The position numbers were made by a program, and so were the translations under genes. The notes below the pieces were generated by a model that was given only the letters and a program-made list of their open reading frames with translations, had not been told where the DNA came from and made no database searches. Positions 54,630 through 63,970 of a stretch of 64,000 nucleotides of DNA are shown in pieces; position 1 is the first letter of the stretch; each line of letters begins with the position of its first letter. The stretch comes from Saccharospirillum sp043196875 (GTDB taxonomy: Bacteria > Pseudomonadota > Gammaproteobacteria > Pseudomonadales > Natronospirillaceae): the NCBI RefSeq assembly GCF_043196875.1, contig NZ_JBEBMX010000008.1, positions 104,695-168,694 of the forward strand. Direction: 5' to 3'.

Positions 54630-55112
54630 ATGAACATTGCTGACCAATGCGTTGTCTCCATCCACTATGAAGTCAAGGATGAAGACGGCGTCGTCGTCGA
54701 TTCCTCCAAAGATCGCGAGCCGCTGGTCTATCTGCATGGCCACCGCAATATCATTCCGGGCCTGGAAAATGCGCTGGCGGGCTTGAAAAAAGGTGACGAC
54801 TTCGACGTAACCGTCGCCCCCGAAGAAGCTTATGGCGAACACCAGGAAGGCTTGGTCCAGTCCGTGCCCAAAGAAGCTTTCCAGGGTGTGGAAAAAGTCG
54901 AAGAAGGCATGGTTTTCACCGCCCAGACTGAAAACGGCCCGCTGCAGGTCACCGTTACTGAAGTTGCCGACGAAACCGTCCAGGTTGACGGCAACCATCC
55001 GCTGGCCGGCAAAGCGCTGAGCTTCACCGGCAAGGTTGAAGAAGTTCGCGAAGCTTCTGCCGAAGAACTGGAACACGGCCACGTTCATTCCGGCGACGAT
55101 CACGATCACTGA
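54630..55112 (+). CDS. slyD: FKBP-type peptidyl-prolyl isomerase, SlyD
   Basis: A 160-residue SlyD with an FKBP domain split by the IF chaperone insert: YEVKDEDGVVVDSS, YLHGHRNIIPGLENALAGLKKGD, VAPEEAYGEHQEGLVQSVPKEAF, HPLAGKALSFTGKV. The His/Asp-rich end (HGHVHSGDDHDH) is short but could bind nickel. It helps protein folding in the cytoplasm and nickel delivery to hydrogenase or urease where those exist. The start has a strong CAGGAG site. Confidence 0.93.
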   Translation: MNIADQCVVSIHYEVKDEDGVVVDSSKDREPLVYLHGHRNIIPGLENALAGLKKGDDFDVTVAPEEAYGEHQEGLVQSVPKEAFQGVEKVEEGMVFTAQTENGPLQVTVTEVADETVQVDGNHPLAGKALSFTGKVEEVREASAEELEHGHVHSGDDHDH

Positions 55113-55121
55113 TCGACACCC

Positions 55122-55147
55122 GTCAAGGCGCCGCCAGGCGCCTTGAC
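55122..55147 (+). terminator. Hairpin after slyD
   Basis: GTCAAGGCGCC (55122-55132) pairs with GGCGCCTTGAC (55137-55147), an 11-bp perfect stem. A short T-run follows a few bases on. Confidence 0.7.
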
Positions 55148-55221
55148 AACCTTTAGACCTTAGGGTCAATCTCACCGCTGAAGATTGATCTGCGTTCCTT
55201 CCATCAGCGGGAGATTCAAGC

Positions 55222-56331
55222 GTGAAAGCCTGGCCTATGGCAGTGCCCAGCGATGCGCAACTGCAAGAGCTCGCCACTCGCATCATGTTATGGGCGCTTC
55301 TGCTGATCTATCTGCTTTACGCCATACTGTTACGGCTGACCGACACCAACCCCACAGCAGCACTCTTTCCGCTGGTGTGCGCGGGCCTGCATCTGTTCGG
55401 AATCGTCGGTTTCTATTTTGGCAAAACCCTGTTTGCGTCGGTGTGGATGACGCTGGTGGTGTTGCTCGATATCACCATCATCAATATTTACGGTTTTACT
55501 GAAAGCCAAGGAGCCGAATACTATTTCATTATGATACCGGCGTTGATTTTTATGGTGCTGCCACCGCAACAACGCGAATGGCAGATCAGTCTGTTAACGC
55601 TCACTCTGGCCTTGCTCAGCCTGTGTTTTATGCTGCCTGAACCCAGCGAACCCTGGTTTATTATTTCTGACCAGCAAATTCACAATTTTAAATGGCTCGA
55701 CCTGGTTGTTTGCTTACTGTGCATGGCAGTTACCTGCCGTTTCTTTATTCATCGCCTATTGCAGCAACGGGCACAATTGGAACGATTAGCGCTGATCGAT
55801 ACGCTGACCGGTTTACCCAATCGCCATGGGCTGATGCAACAACTGGCTGGTTGGTTTAATGAAGGCCGACCATTTTCGGTCTTTCTGTTAGACATCGAAG
55901 ATTACCCCGAACTCAGCCGTCGCCTGGGGCAGGATGCTGGCGACCAATTGATTCGTAAACTGGTGCAACGGCTGCGTACCGAGACCACCGACAATCTCTT
56001 TATTGGGCGGTTCACTGAGCATCAGTTAATGCTTGCCAGTGATGTTGCCACTCAACCAAAAGCGGTATCGGAAATGGCTCAACAAATATATGACTCATCC
56101 GTCCGGCTGGCTTTCGATCTGGGCGGTCACAGCGAGCGCGTTCAGGTCAGTGTTGGTGCAACCTTGGCGAGCGCCAATGAACCACCCCATAGCCTTTTAC
56201 AACGCCTGACTTCAGCGCTACAACAAGCCCGCGCTTTGACCCCCAGGGTGCACTTGATACTGGCGGAACCAGCCAAGGCAACGACTGAAATAGCCGCTAA
56301 CCCCAATGTGCAACTGGCGCCCCCTTATTGA
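55222..56331 (+). CDS. Membrane protein with degenerate GGDEF domain
   Basis: A 369-residue protein with six hydrophobic segments (residues about 20-180) then a GGDEF fold (ALIDTLTGLPNRHGLMQQLAGWF). The catalytic motif reads RFTEH in place of GGDEF, so it should not make c-di-GMP. It may bind it or act by contact. GTG at 55222 with GGGAG upstream. It ends overlapping the next gene (TTGA). Confidence 0.78.
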   Translation: MKAWPMAVPSDAQLQELATRIMLWALLLIYLLYAILLRLTDTNPTAALFPLVCAGLHLFGIVGFYFGKTLFASVWMTLVVLLDITIINIYGFTESQGAEYYFIMIPALIFMVLPPQQREWQISLLTLTLALLSLCFMLPEPSEPWFIISDQQIHNFKWLDLVVCLLCMAVTCRFFIHRLLQQRAQLERLALIDTLTGLPNRHGLMQQLAGWFNEGRPFSVFLLDIEDYPELSRRLGQDAGDQLIRKLVQRLRTETTDNLFIGRFTEHQLMLASDVATQPKAVSEMAQQIYDSSVRLAFDLGGHSERVQVSVGATLASANEPPHSLLQRLTSALQQARALTPRVHLILAEPAKATTEIAANPNVQLAPPY

Positions 56332-56951
56332 GCAATTCCCTGATCATTTATACACGCCGGATACTGGCTTTGATCGCACTGACAGCCATGCTGTGGCTGG
56401 TTTTTTTTGCCGACGGCAAAGGCCTGATCATGGATTGGCTGGCAGCGCGCGGACTCTCGCCTGGCTGGGTCATTATTGTAACCGCAGCCATTTACGCTCT
56501 GGCTCTGGCAGTCCCTTTTCTGCCCGCTGTTGAACTGGGTTGGATGGTGATGGCAGCGCTGGGAACCTCGGGCATTCTCGCTATCTGGGCAGCGACGCCA
56601 CTGGGCTTGCTGATTGCTTTCGTACTCGGTCAGAACCTGCGTGACTGGCCAGTATTGCAGCGCCTGCAATATCGCTTGGATGAAGCATTTCAGACCGCTA
56701 CTGACAATAGCCTGCATTCACGTCTGCTGCGTTTTGCCGAGCGTTATCTGGCAACACATCCTTACTGGGTATTGGTTATTTTGGTGAATCTGCCCGGCAA
56801 CTGGATGATCGGTGGTGGTGGCGGTATTGGGCTGCTTGCAGGCGCGTCTGGCCTGTATCATCCGTTACGGTTCTTTCTGGTATTGATCCCAGCGACTGGG
56901 TTGGTCTCTGTCGCCATGCTGCTCGGCATCTACAGTCGCGCACCGCTGTAA
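56328..56951 (+). CDS. Multi-span inner-membrane protein
   Basis: A 207-residue protein with four to five hydrophobic segments (WLVFFADGKGLIMDWL, GWVIIVTAAIYALALAVPFLPAVELGWMVMAAL, HPYWVLVILVNLPGNWMIGGGGGIGLLAGASGL). It has a VTT/DedA-like feel, but I do not place it in a family. TTG start at 56328 overlaps the stop of the preceding gene, so the two are coupled. Confidence 0.55.
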   Translation: MSNSLIIYTRRILALIALTAMLWLVFFADGKGLIMDWLAARGLSPGWVIIVTAAIYALALAVPFLPAVELGWMVMAALGTSGILAIWAATPLGLLIAFVLGQNLRDWPVLQRLQYRLDEAFQTATDNSLHSRLLRFAERYLATHPYWVLVILVNLPGNWMIGGGGGIGLLAGASGLYHPLRFFLVLIPATGLVSVAMLLGIYSRAPL

Positions 56952-56979
56952 TCAGTGCTGCGCTGTTACTCTGGGATAA

Positions 56980-58416
56980 CTACAACAACGGGCTGGCCAA
57001 TTGCGCCAGATTTTCCAACACCCTTTTGTACAGGCGTCGCTTCCGCCACTCTTTTAATTCCAAGCGATGGCTGACTGCCAGATAACGATCAACCACACGA
57101 CGCATATCAGCGTAGAAATCCGGATCATCCACCACCAAAGTCGCTTCAAAATTTAACCACAGCGAACGCATATCCAGATTCACCGAACCGACCAGCACCA
57201 GGTGATCATCGATAATGACGCTTTTGGTGTGCAGCATGCCTCCGGTGAAACGACGAATTTCCACGCCACTGTGCAGCAGGTCATCGAAAAACGACCGGCC
57301 CGCATATTGGGCCATGCGACTGTCGATACGACGCGGGATCAACAAGGTGACTTTTAAACCCCGTCGGGCGGCCGATTTCAGCGCCAATAACAACGCTTCT
57401 TCCGGCACGAAATAAGGCGTGCTGATAAAGACTTCCTGGCGGGCGTTATGAATAGCCGTCACCAATACCTGCAACAGAATGTCTTCTTCAAAGGCAGGAC
57501 CTGTTGGCAGGAACTGCATCAGACTGCCGCCGGCCTGGGTTTGCTGCGGCCAGCTTAAGGCCTGCTCCAAACGCACCCCGGTTTCCATTTCCCAATCGAA
57601 AATCATGCTGCCTTGGATGATCGCCGCAATAGGACCTTCCAGACGCACCTGTAAATCCACCCAGGGACCAAAACCAGAATCCTTTTTGAACCAACGCGGA
57701 TCAGCAAGATTCATAGAACCATTGTAAGCAACGCGATTATCGATGCTGACCAGTTTGCGATGCTGACGCAGGTCCATGCGTTGCATAAACATACGCAGCA
57801 CATTGGCGTGCAGAACATCCAGAACTGCGATGCCAGAGGCGGTGATGGATTGGCATCTTTTACTGGATAAAAATTTATTCGATCCGACACTGTCGAGCAG
57901 TAAATATACGCCGACACCTCGTGACTGAGCAGCAACCAGCGCACTTAAAACTTCGCTCACTCGCCCACGATCTTCCAGAATATAAAATTCCATGAAGATC
58001 CATTCCTGAGCTTGCTCAATATCCGCCAATAAAGCATCGAAAACCGCATCGGCAGTATCAAGCGTTCGCCAGTGATTGCCTTCCAGTGCCGGGATACCGA
58101 GACTGCCGCGAGTCAGTTCCATAACCGGTCGTAACGGCGAGTTAATCGGCGCGGAAATATCTTGGCGGATGCTGACATCTTCCAGCCACTGATTATAAAA
58201 ACGGAACTGAGTACGGGCGCGACCCGCTCTTAAGCGACCCAGATAACGCTCACCAAATAAAGCGTAGAGACTGATACCGAGCAAGGGCAAGGCATAGATC
58301 AGCAGTAACCAGGCCAGAGTGACGCCGACGCTCCGGCGGCGCATCAGAATGCGCAGACTCAAACCGATAAGCGCCGCCGCATAGAGCCACAGGCCCAGAG
58401 TAATTATCCAGTGCAT
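56980..58416 (-). CDS. cls: Cardiolipin synthase (phospholipase D-like)
   Basis: A 478-residue enzyme with two N-terminal membrane segments (LGLWLYAAALIGLSLRIL, VTLAWLLLIYALPLLGISLYALFG) and two HKD phospholipase-D motifs: HRKLVSIDNRVAYNGSMNL and HTKSVIIDDHLVLVGSVNLD. It joins two phosphatidylglycerols into cardiolipin. Full length and intact. Confidence 0.92.
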   Translation of the reverse strand: MHWIITLGLWLYAAALIGLSLRILMRRRSVGVTLAWLLLIYALPLLGISLYALFGERYLGRLRAGRARTQFRFYNQWLEDVSIRQDISAPINSPLRPVMELTRGSLGIPALEGNHWRTLDTADAVFDALLADIEQAQEWIFMEFYILEDRGRVSEVLSALVAAQSRGVGVYLLLDSVGSNKFLSSKRCQSITASGIAVLDVLHANVLRMFMQRMDLRQHRKLVSIDNRVAYNGSMNLADPRWFKKDSGFGPWVDLQVRLEGPIAAIIQGSMIFDWEMETGVRLEQALSWPQQTQAGGSLMQFLPTGPAFEEDILLQVLVTAIHNARQEVFISTPYFVPEEALLLALKSAARRGLKVTLLIPRRIDSRMAQYAGRSFFDDLLHSGVEIRRFTGGMLHTKSVIIDDHLVLVGSVNLDMRSLWLNFEATLVVDDPDFYADMRRVVDRYLAVSHRLELKEWRKRRLYKRVLENLAQLASPLL

Positions 58417-58503
58417 GATGTTCTTCTAAGTGGAATTACCACCAAGCCTGCCGCCTTAACATCAGCAGTACAAGAGCGGCTTAGTGCGATAAATTCTGTT
58501 TTG

Positions 58504-59301
58504 TTAATCGGCACCGTAACGCGCCACGGTTGAACGTTTCATAAGCCCGTGCAGCCAGCGCATGGGCAGGTGACGCAATAGCACAACAATCAGGCGATAG
58601 TTCCAGCCGGGAATGCTAACGATGCGGCCACGGTGCAGGTCGCGCCAGGATTTTTGCACCACGGTGCGTGCACTCCAGGCACGCATTAAGCCTCTTGATC
58701 GATAAAATTTATCCGGATCAATGCCCAGCTTTTCGTGAAAATCGGTCACGGTAAAACCAGGGCTCAGTGCCTGTACTTTCAATCCCTGACGACCATAGCC
58801 CAGCGCCAGTGTCTCGGAAAAAGAGCGCACAAAAGCCTTGGTTGGACCATAAAGCGCGCTCTGTGGCGTCGGCAACCAGGACGCTACGGAAGATACATTG
58901 ATCAGCGTACCGGATTGCGCCAATAACAACGGCAAAGCAGCATAGGTCAGTTCGCAGGTCGCCTGCACATGCACATCCAGCAACGCTTGCTGCTGCGGCC
59001 AACTGACATCACCGTAGCGGCCATCTTGGCTGTACCCGGCGTTATTGATCAACACATCCAAACGGGGCAAGGCTGCAATACGCCGGGCCAGCTCCTGGCG
59101 TTCGCTAGCCACAGATAAGTCGGCCAAGACAGGCTCCGCTGTGATACCGAACTGGCTTGTCAGGCGACTGCAAACTTCGGTCAATTCACGCTGGCGCCGG
59201 CCAACCAGAATCAGCGCATAACCCGCTTCGGCCAATAATTCGGCATAGGCCGCGCCGATACCGGAAGTACCGCCAGTAATCAGTGCCAATGGCTGTGTCA
59301 T
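58504..59301 (-). CDS. Short-chain dehydrogenase/reductase
   Basis: A 265-residue SDR. The glycine motif is LITGGTSGIGAAYAELLAEAGY, NNAGY follows, then INVSSVAS and the catalytic YGPTKAF (YxxxK). Cofactor NAD(P)H; substrate unknown. ATG at 59301 opens the domain; a longer in-frame start at 59553 runs through the leader of the opposite gene. Confidence 0.85.
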   Translation of the reverse strand: MTQPLALITGGTSGIGAAYAELLAEAGYALILVGRRQRELTEVCSRLTSQFGITAEPVLADLSVASERQELARRIAALPRLDVLINNAGYSQDGRYGDVSWPQQQALLDVHVQATCELTYAALPLLLAQSGTLINVSSVASWLPTPQSALYGPTKAFVRSFSETLALGYGRQGLKVQALSPGFTVTDFHEKLGIDPDKFYRSRGLMRAWSARTVVQKSWRDLHRGRIVSIPGWNYRLIVVLLRHLPMRWLHGLMKRSTVARYGAD

Positions 59302-59413
59302 GATCGTGGGCTCCAAGACATGAGGATCCAGGCATCTTGCCAGAGCCTGACTGACTGTGCAGCCGGTATCGCCTGCTCTATACTGCGCCGCCCAGCCTGA
59401 ATCCGGTTCTGTT

Positions 59414-60682
59414 ATGACTGCACATTCCTGGCCGGGCTTTCGTTGGTCGCACCTATTCCGCCTGACTGAAGCTCTGCTCAAAGAACCCAACTGGCCATCC
59501 ACAGATCGCTGGCTGGCAGAACGCTTTCGTTCCGAGCCAAAGTTTGGGCGCAAAGACAGAGCCTTCTACAGCGATGCTTTTTTCCGCTTGTGTCGCCAGG
59601 CCGCCGTACCTGTTTATTTGCAGCGTCGCTGGCAGGGTGAGACGAGCGAACCCGCGGTTGACCGACTCTGGCCGGAACTCAAACAAATGGCGCCGGCTGA
59701 TATCTGGGTTTGGCTGGTATTACTCGATGGTGCGGACAATCAACTGCCACGAGAAATAACCGACGGCCCGCAACGACGCGCCTGGCTTGATTCATTCAGT
59801 GCCGACGACCGCGCCACCTTAAATCAATTACAAAGCGGCTGGCTGTCTGAATGGGATCACTGGTTAGTCCAACGAGCCCGAGCTAGTGACTGGAATGATG
59901 TCGACCAAACCACTTGGCTGACAATGCAAAACCAGCGGCCACCTCTGTGGCTGCGACTGGCGCGGGGTCACGAGAACCAAGCCGAAGCGAGTTTGCGCAC
60001 AGAGGGGTTCGAGTGTCTCAACCGTAGCGATCAGGCCTTGGCAATCACCGCGCGTCCGGGTTTGGAACGCAGTCAAAGCTGGCAGTCAGGTTGGGTGGAA
60101 ATTCAGGACAAGGCCAGTCAGGCAGTAGCAGCGGCAGTCGCATTACAGCCTGGTGAACGCTGTTGGGATGTCTGCGCAGGCGCCGGTGGCAAAGCGCTGG
60201 CCCTGCTTGATGCAGCACAACCCAACGGCGAGGTGCTGGCCACGGATATTCGTCCCGGCGCATTAAACCAATGCCGGCAACGGGCTGCCCGGCAGGGCCT
60301 GAACGGTTTAAACACGGCCGTCCTGGATGGCACTGCCAGTTTGCCGGATCAAGCGCCATTCGATGCAGTTCTGGTAGACGCACCCTGTACCGGCGCCGGT
60401 ACCTGGCGGCGCAGCCCGGATGCGCGCTGGCGATTAACCTCAGCGCGCCTGGCAGAACTGAATGACACTCAGGACGCCTTACTCGCGCACGCCAGTAACG
60501 CCGTCAAAACCGGTGGGCGGTTGGTTTATGCAACCTGCAGTTGGCTGGTTGCCGAAAATGAAGACAGGGTGGCTCATTTTCTGGCTGCCCATCCGCACTT
60601 CACCCTGACAGAGCAACGACTGCTGGGCGCACCACAGGAAGACGCTGATACGCTTTTCGTTGCCGTTATGCAGCGCCACTGA
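59414..60682 (+). CDS. RsmB/NOP-family RNA cytosine-C5 methyltransferase
   Basis: A 422-residue SAM-dependent RNA m5C methyltransferase. The C-terminal half has the SAM-site GERCWDVCAGAGGKALALLDA, the catalytic Cys in DAPCTGAG and the second Cys in VYATCSWL. The N-terminal part is helical and not a NusB domain. The target RNA is unknown. Divergent from the SDR gene. Confidence 0.86.
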   Translation: MTAHSWPGFRWSHLFRLTEALLKEPNWPSTDRWLAERFRSEPKFGRKDRAFYSDAFFRLCRQAAVPVYLQRRWQGETSEPAVDRLWPELKQMAPADIWVWLVLLDGADNQLPREITDGPQRRAWLDSFSADDRATLNQLQSGWLSEWDHWLVQRARASDWNDVDQTTWLTMQNQRPPLWLRLARGHENQAEASLRTEGFECLNRSDQALAITARPGLERSQSWQSGWVEIQDKASQAVAAAVALQPGERCWDVCAGAGGKALALLDAAQPNGEVLATDIRPGALNQCRQRAARQGLNGLNTAVLDGTASLPDQAPFDAVLVDAPCTGAGTWRRSPDARWRLTSARLAELNDTQDALLAHASNAVKTGGRLVYATCSWLVAENEDRVAHFLAAHPHFTLTEQRLLGAPQEDADTLFVAVMQRH

Positions 60683-60747
60683 GCAAGTCTGCTGCGAGCA
60701 ATGTCAGCCTTGGTATACTGACCTGACATTCTCTGGTACGCAGCCGT

Positions 60748-61485
60748 ATGACACGTCACTTTCCGATCGTCGGTCTGCTGCTGGTGCTGATATTGGCACT
60801 GGCTGCAGGACTGAGCACGCATCCCACCACACCGCAGGCGCCGGACTTCAGCAACTTCACTGATGGTGATGAACGCAAGGCCGCTTTTTTCGGTTATTTC
60901 AAACAATTGATCGATACAGAAAACGAAGCCATTCTCTCCAGTCGAACTAAATTATCGGCTGTTGTGGAAGCCAACCGGGCAACCTGGTTTGAGCGACTCT
61001 GGTTAAGCGCCCTGGCCCATCGTTATGAATTGGAAGACTTCGAAACAGATAATGCTGAGCACTGGCAGGTATTGTTAACCCACGTAGACATTATTCCGCC
61101 GTCTTTAGCTTTGGCTCAAGCTGCCAATGAAAGCGCCTGGGGCACATCGCGTTTTGCCCGCGAAGGTAACAATTATTTCGGCCAGTGGTGTTATTCACGC
61201 GGCTGTGGACTGGTACCGGAAGCGCGCGATGATGATGCCAACCATGAAGTCGCGCGTTTCGCATCAGCTCAACAATCCGTTCGTCGCTACGTGAATAATA
61301 TAAATACCCACTATGCCTATGCCGAATTGCGTGAACGCCGCGCGCAATTGCGGGCAGCGGGTGAGCCGATTACCGGTTTGGCATTAGCGCCGACCTTGAT
61401 CAATTACTCCCAGCGCGGTCAGGCCTATGTTGATGAGCTCGAAGCCATGATTCGCTTCAATGAATTGACCGCCTATGACGGTTAA
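60748..61485 (+). CDS. Bax-type exported glucosaminidase-domain protein
   Basis: A 245-residue protein with an N-terminal membrane segment (GLLLVLILALAAGL). The glucosaminidase domain of the Bax family has IPPSLALAQAANESAWGTSRFAREGNNYFGQWCYSRGCGLVPEARD and INYSQRGQAYVDELEAMIRFN; the Glu in ANESAWG is the likely catalytic residue. It would cut peptidoglycan glycans in the periplasm. Confidence 0.88.
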   Translation: MTRHFPIVGLLLVLILALAAGLSTHPTTPQAPDFSNFTDGDERKAAFFGYFKQLIDTENEAILSSRTKLSAVVEANRATWFERLWLSALAHRYELEDFETDNAEHWQVLLTHVDIIPPSLALAQAANESAWGTSRFAREGNNYFGQWCYSRGCGLVPEARDDDANHEVARFASAQQSVRRYVNNINTHYAYAELRERRAQLRAAGEPITGLALAPTLINYSQRGQAYVDELEAMIRFNELTAYDG

Positions 61486-61545
61486 GGTTGGCGTCATGCT
61501 AGTATCAAAGCAGTTATCCAGCGGTATCAAAGTGAGTCAAACACC

Positions 61546-62742
61546 ATGTTAGATGTCCCCCAGATCGATAGCCTCAGTCGCATTTTGCCCGAAGAACCTT
61601 TGCTGATGATGGGCGCCGGACCGGTTCCCATTCCTGGGCCTGTTGCAGCAGCCAACGGCATTGTGATTAATCATCTGGGTGAATCGATGGCGCGCATCAT
61701 CGACCAGGTCAAACGCATGGGGCGCTATATTTTCCAGACCGAATCGCCTTGGCTGATGGGTGTCGCCGGACCCGGTTCAGCAGCGATGGAAATGGCCGTA
61801 GCTAATCTGGTTTGGCCCGGCACTCGAGTGCTCAGTGTACGTAACGGTTTTTTCAGCCATCGCCTGGCCGAAATGGCCCGCCGTGCCGGTGGTGAAGTGG
61901 AAGAGCTGGAAATAGCGGATGGGCAGGGCGCCGATCCGGAAAACATTCGCCAAGTGTTGGAACGGTTCCGGCCATCGGTTATGACGCTGGTTCAGGGGGA
62001 AACCTCTAACACCACCCACAATACTGAATTGCCGCGCATCGCCCAACTGGCACACGAATACGACTGTCTGATCATCGTTGATGCGGTTTGTACGCTATCG
62101 ACCATGCCGCTGGAAATGGACAACTGGAACATTGATGCTGTCATTACGGGTGGCCAGAAAGGCTTGAGTTCTATCCCCGGCGTTTCCTTAGTGGCCTTCT
62201 CAGAGCGCGCCTGGGCACGTATTTCTGATCGCCCGGTGCCTATGACTCACTGGACTCTGGACGCCACCCTGGCTACTCAGTTCTGGCACCGCGCTTCCTA
62301 CCACTATACCGCCCCGGTTTCTGGCCTATTGGCACTGCATGAGGCTATGCGTTTAGTCTGCGAAGAAACACTGGAGCGGCGTTTTGAACGTCATGCCACG
62401 AGCAGCAGGGCATTGCAGGCCGGTATCCAGGCACTCGGATTAAACCTCTATGTTAAACCGCCAGCACGGCTGAACTCGGTAGTTGGCATTGAGTTGCCTG
62501 TCGGACTAGATGCAAAGCAGGTCTGTGATCATATTTCTCAACACTACCGCGTTGAGATCGCAGGTTCTTTTGGACCACCCATCGTTCGTATCGGCCAGAT
62601 GGGTGAGCAATGCCGGGTTCATAACCTGTTTCGAACTCTGCATGCCTTAGGCTCTACCTTTAACGATCTGGGGCAATCGCTGGATGTGCCTTCGGGTATG
62701 GCAGAACTGGAAAACCAACTGCAACGACATTCACCGGAATAG
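61546..62742 (+). CDS. PLP-dependent alanine/serine-glyoxylate aminotransferase family enzyme
   Basis: A 398-residue class-V aminotransferase. MGAGPVPIPGPV at the start, GPGSAAMEMAVANLV, DAVCTLSTMPLEMDNWNIDAVITGGQKGLSSIPG with the PLP Lys in GGQKG, and HYTAPVSGLLALHEAMRL are those of the serine-glyoxylate / alanine-glyoxylate (PucG-like) group. The amino donor cannot be told. Confidence 0.87.
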   Translation: MLDVPQIDSLSRILPEEPLLMMGAGPVPIPGPVAAANGIVINHLGESMARIIDQVKRMGRYIFQTESPWLMGVAGPGSAAMEMAVANLVWPGTRVLSVRNGFFSHRLAEMARRAGGEVEELEIADGQGADPENIRQVLERFRPSVMTLVQGETSNTTHNTELPRIAQLAHEYDCLIIVDAVCTLSTMPLEMDNWNIDAVITGGQKGLSSIPGVSLVAFSERAWARISDRPVPMTHWTLDATLATQFWHRASYHYTAPVSGLLALHEAMRLVCEETLERRFERHATSSRALQAGIQALGLNLYVKPPARLNSVVGIELPVGLDAKQVCDHISQHYRVEIAGSFGPPIVRIGQMGEQCRVHNLFRTLHALGSTFNDLGQSLDVPSGMAELENQLQRHSPE

Positions 62743-62783
62743 ACTGTTTGAAGACGCAGGGAAACTAACAACAGGGAGTCGCT

Positions 62784-63266
62784 ATGACCGCTCAAAATCG
62801 CATCGCGTCGAGCCATTACGTCGGGTTGCTGTTACCTGCTGCGATCGCCAGCTGGCTATTGATTGAGTTGTTATTTTTCGTGATTCAACAACCAGTCTCA
62901 ACAGTGACCACACTCCATGCCTGCGCTGCCCTGATTGCCGTCATCTTAGGCACGCTGGCATTAACTACCCGCAAGGGAAGTTGGCTTCACCGGTTATCCG
63001 GCTACTGCTGGGTTGTATTGTTGACCGGCGTTGCAATCTCATCCTTTTGGCTGCGCACTTTGCCTTGGTTCCCTGGCGGCTTCGGCCCCATCCACATCCT
63101 CAGCGTTTACACCCTGATCTGCCTGGTGTGTGGTGTCATCGCTGCGCGCAAACACCGCGTCAAAACCCATCGTTCTATTATGCTATGCACCCATTGGGGA
63201 CTACTGGGCGCGGGGATTTTTACGTTACTACCACACCGCCTGATGGGCGTTATTGCCTGGGGCTGA
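62784..63266 (+). CDS. DUF2306-type membrane protein
   Basis: A 160-residue protein with four hydrophobic segments: VGLLLPAAIASWLLIELLFFVI, LHACAALIAVILGTLAL, YCWVVLLTGVAISSFWL and ILSVYTLICLVCGVIAA. HRLSGYCWV and KTHRSIML with spaced His match the DUF2306 pattern. Function unknown. It sits 41 bp after the aminotransferase gene. Confidence 0.75.
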   Translation: MTAQNRIASSHYVGLLLPAAIASWLLIELLFFVIQQPVSTVTTLHACAALIAVILGTLALTTRKGSWLHRLSGYCWVVLLTGVAISSFWLRTLPWFPGGFGPIHILSVYTLICLVCGVIAARKHRVKTHRSIMLCTHWGLLGAGIFTLLPHRLMGVIAWG

Positions 63267-63316
63267 TCGCGCCGACAAGGTAGGTAACACTGAGAGACAG
63301 GTAGGGAGCACAACTC

Positions 63317-63667
63317 GTGAACGTACTCAGCTTAAGGTATTGCACCATCAGCCCTGAATCGAAGGCGCTGTTTCAGTTCTTCCACGCCCTTGGCCTGCCG
63401 ACTGAATCTGAAATGGCATCAAGTGATCAAGGTGGCGTCTTTCTGGCTGGCGACAGCTGGATCGAAGTTTGGCCTGAAGGAGAAGGCATGCCGGCGGGTA
63501 CTATGCTGCAACTGGTCGTTGATGACGCAGATGCATTCGCAGCACAGGCCAAAGAGCAAGGCCTTAACCCTCAGGGCCCTATGGAGGCTCACGGCGAACG
63601 GATCTACTTTCTTGAAGGTCCAAACGGACTGCCCGTCTCATTCCAGTCCAAAGTAAATGATCACTGA
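63317..63667 (+). CDS. VOC-superfamily glyoxalase-like protein
   Basis: A 116-residue VOC-fold protein: SLRYCTISPESKALFQFFHALGLPTESEMA, DSWIEVWPEGEGMPAGTMLQLVVDDADAFAAQAKEQGLNPQGPMEAHGERIYFLEGPNGLPVSFQSK. GTG start at 63317, preceded by GTAGGGAG. Function not known. Confidence 0.78.
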   Translation: MNVLSLRYCTISPESKALFQFFHALGLPTESEMASSDQGGVFLAGDSWIEVWPEGEGMPAGTMLQLVVDDADAFAAQAKEQGLNPQGPMEAHGERIYFLEGPNGLPVSFQSKVNDH

Positions 63668-63770
63668 TTCATTACCCCAAACTTATGGATCAGAAACGAG
63701 TCAATCTGAACCGGTGATCGAGTCATCGTCTCACGACTCGGATTCCGGGCAATAAAAAATCGATGTGTCG

Positions 63771-63800
63771 AACCACCCAAACCATTTCTGGCCTGGGGTT
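63771..63800 (-). terminator. Degenerate rRNA terminator copy
   Basis: AACCACCC...CCATTTCTGGCCTGGGGTT resembles the good terminator at 63936-63959, with weaker pairing. The same AATAAAAGCTTGACGATGA string follows both. Confidence 0.55.
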
Positions 63801-63810
63801 CGCAATAAAA

Positions 63811-63912
63811 GCTTGACGATGATCTGGGCGGCACTCCGTCGGCCGGCGCTACGGTTGGTCCGACACATCGGCTCGTTGAGTTCCGGAGTGCCGGCCAGGT
63901 CATCGTGGTGCT
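63811..63912 (-). pseudogene. 5S-rRNA-like degenerate element
   Basis: It begins with the same GCTTGACGATGA as the true 5S end at 63971 and can close by a long stem (GCGGCACTCCG with CGGAGTGCCGG; CCAGATCATC-type ends with GATGACCTGG on the minus strand). On the minus strand it contains a GGAACTCAACGA segment like the 5S GAACTCAGAAG. It is about 100 nt, shorter than 5S. Likely a decayed 5S copy together with its terminator. Confidence 0.45.
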
Positions 63913-63927
63913 TGTGTTCTCCGAGCA

Positions 63928-63959
63928 ATAAAAAACCCCGGACCATCTCTGGCCCGGGG
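63928..63959 (-). terminator. rRNA-operon rho-independent terminator
   Basis: CCCCGG (63936-63941) pairs with CCGGGG (63954-63959), with an inner CCA/TGG, and the minus-strand T-run lies at 63928-63935. It ends the rRNA operon entering from the right. Confidence 0.88.
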
Positions 63960-63970
63960 CGGTATTAAAA

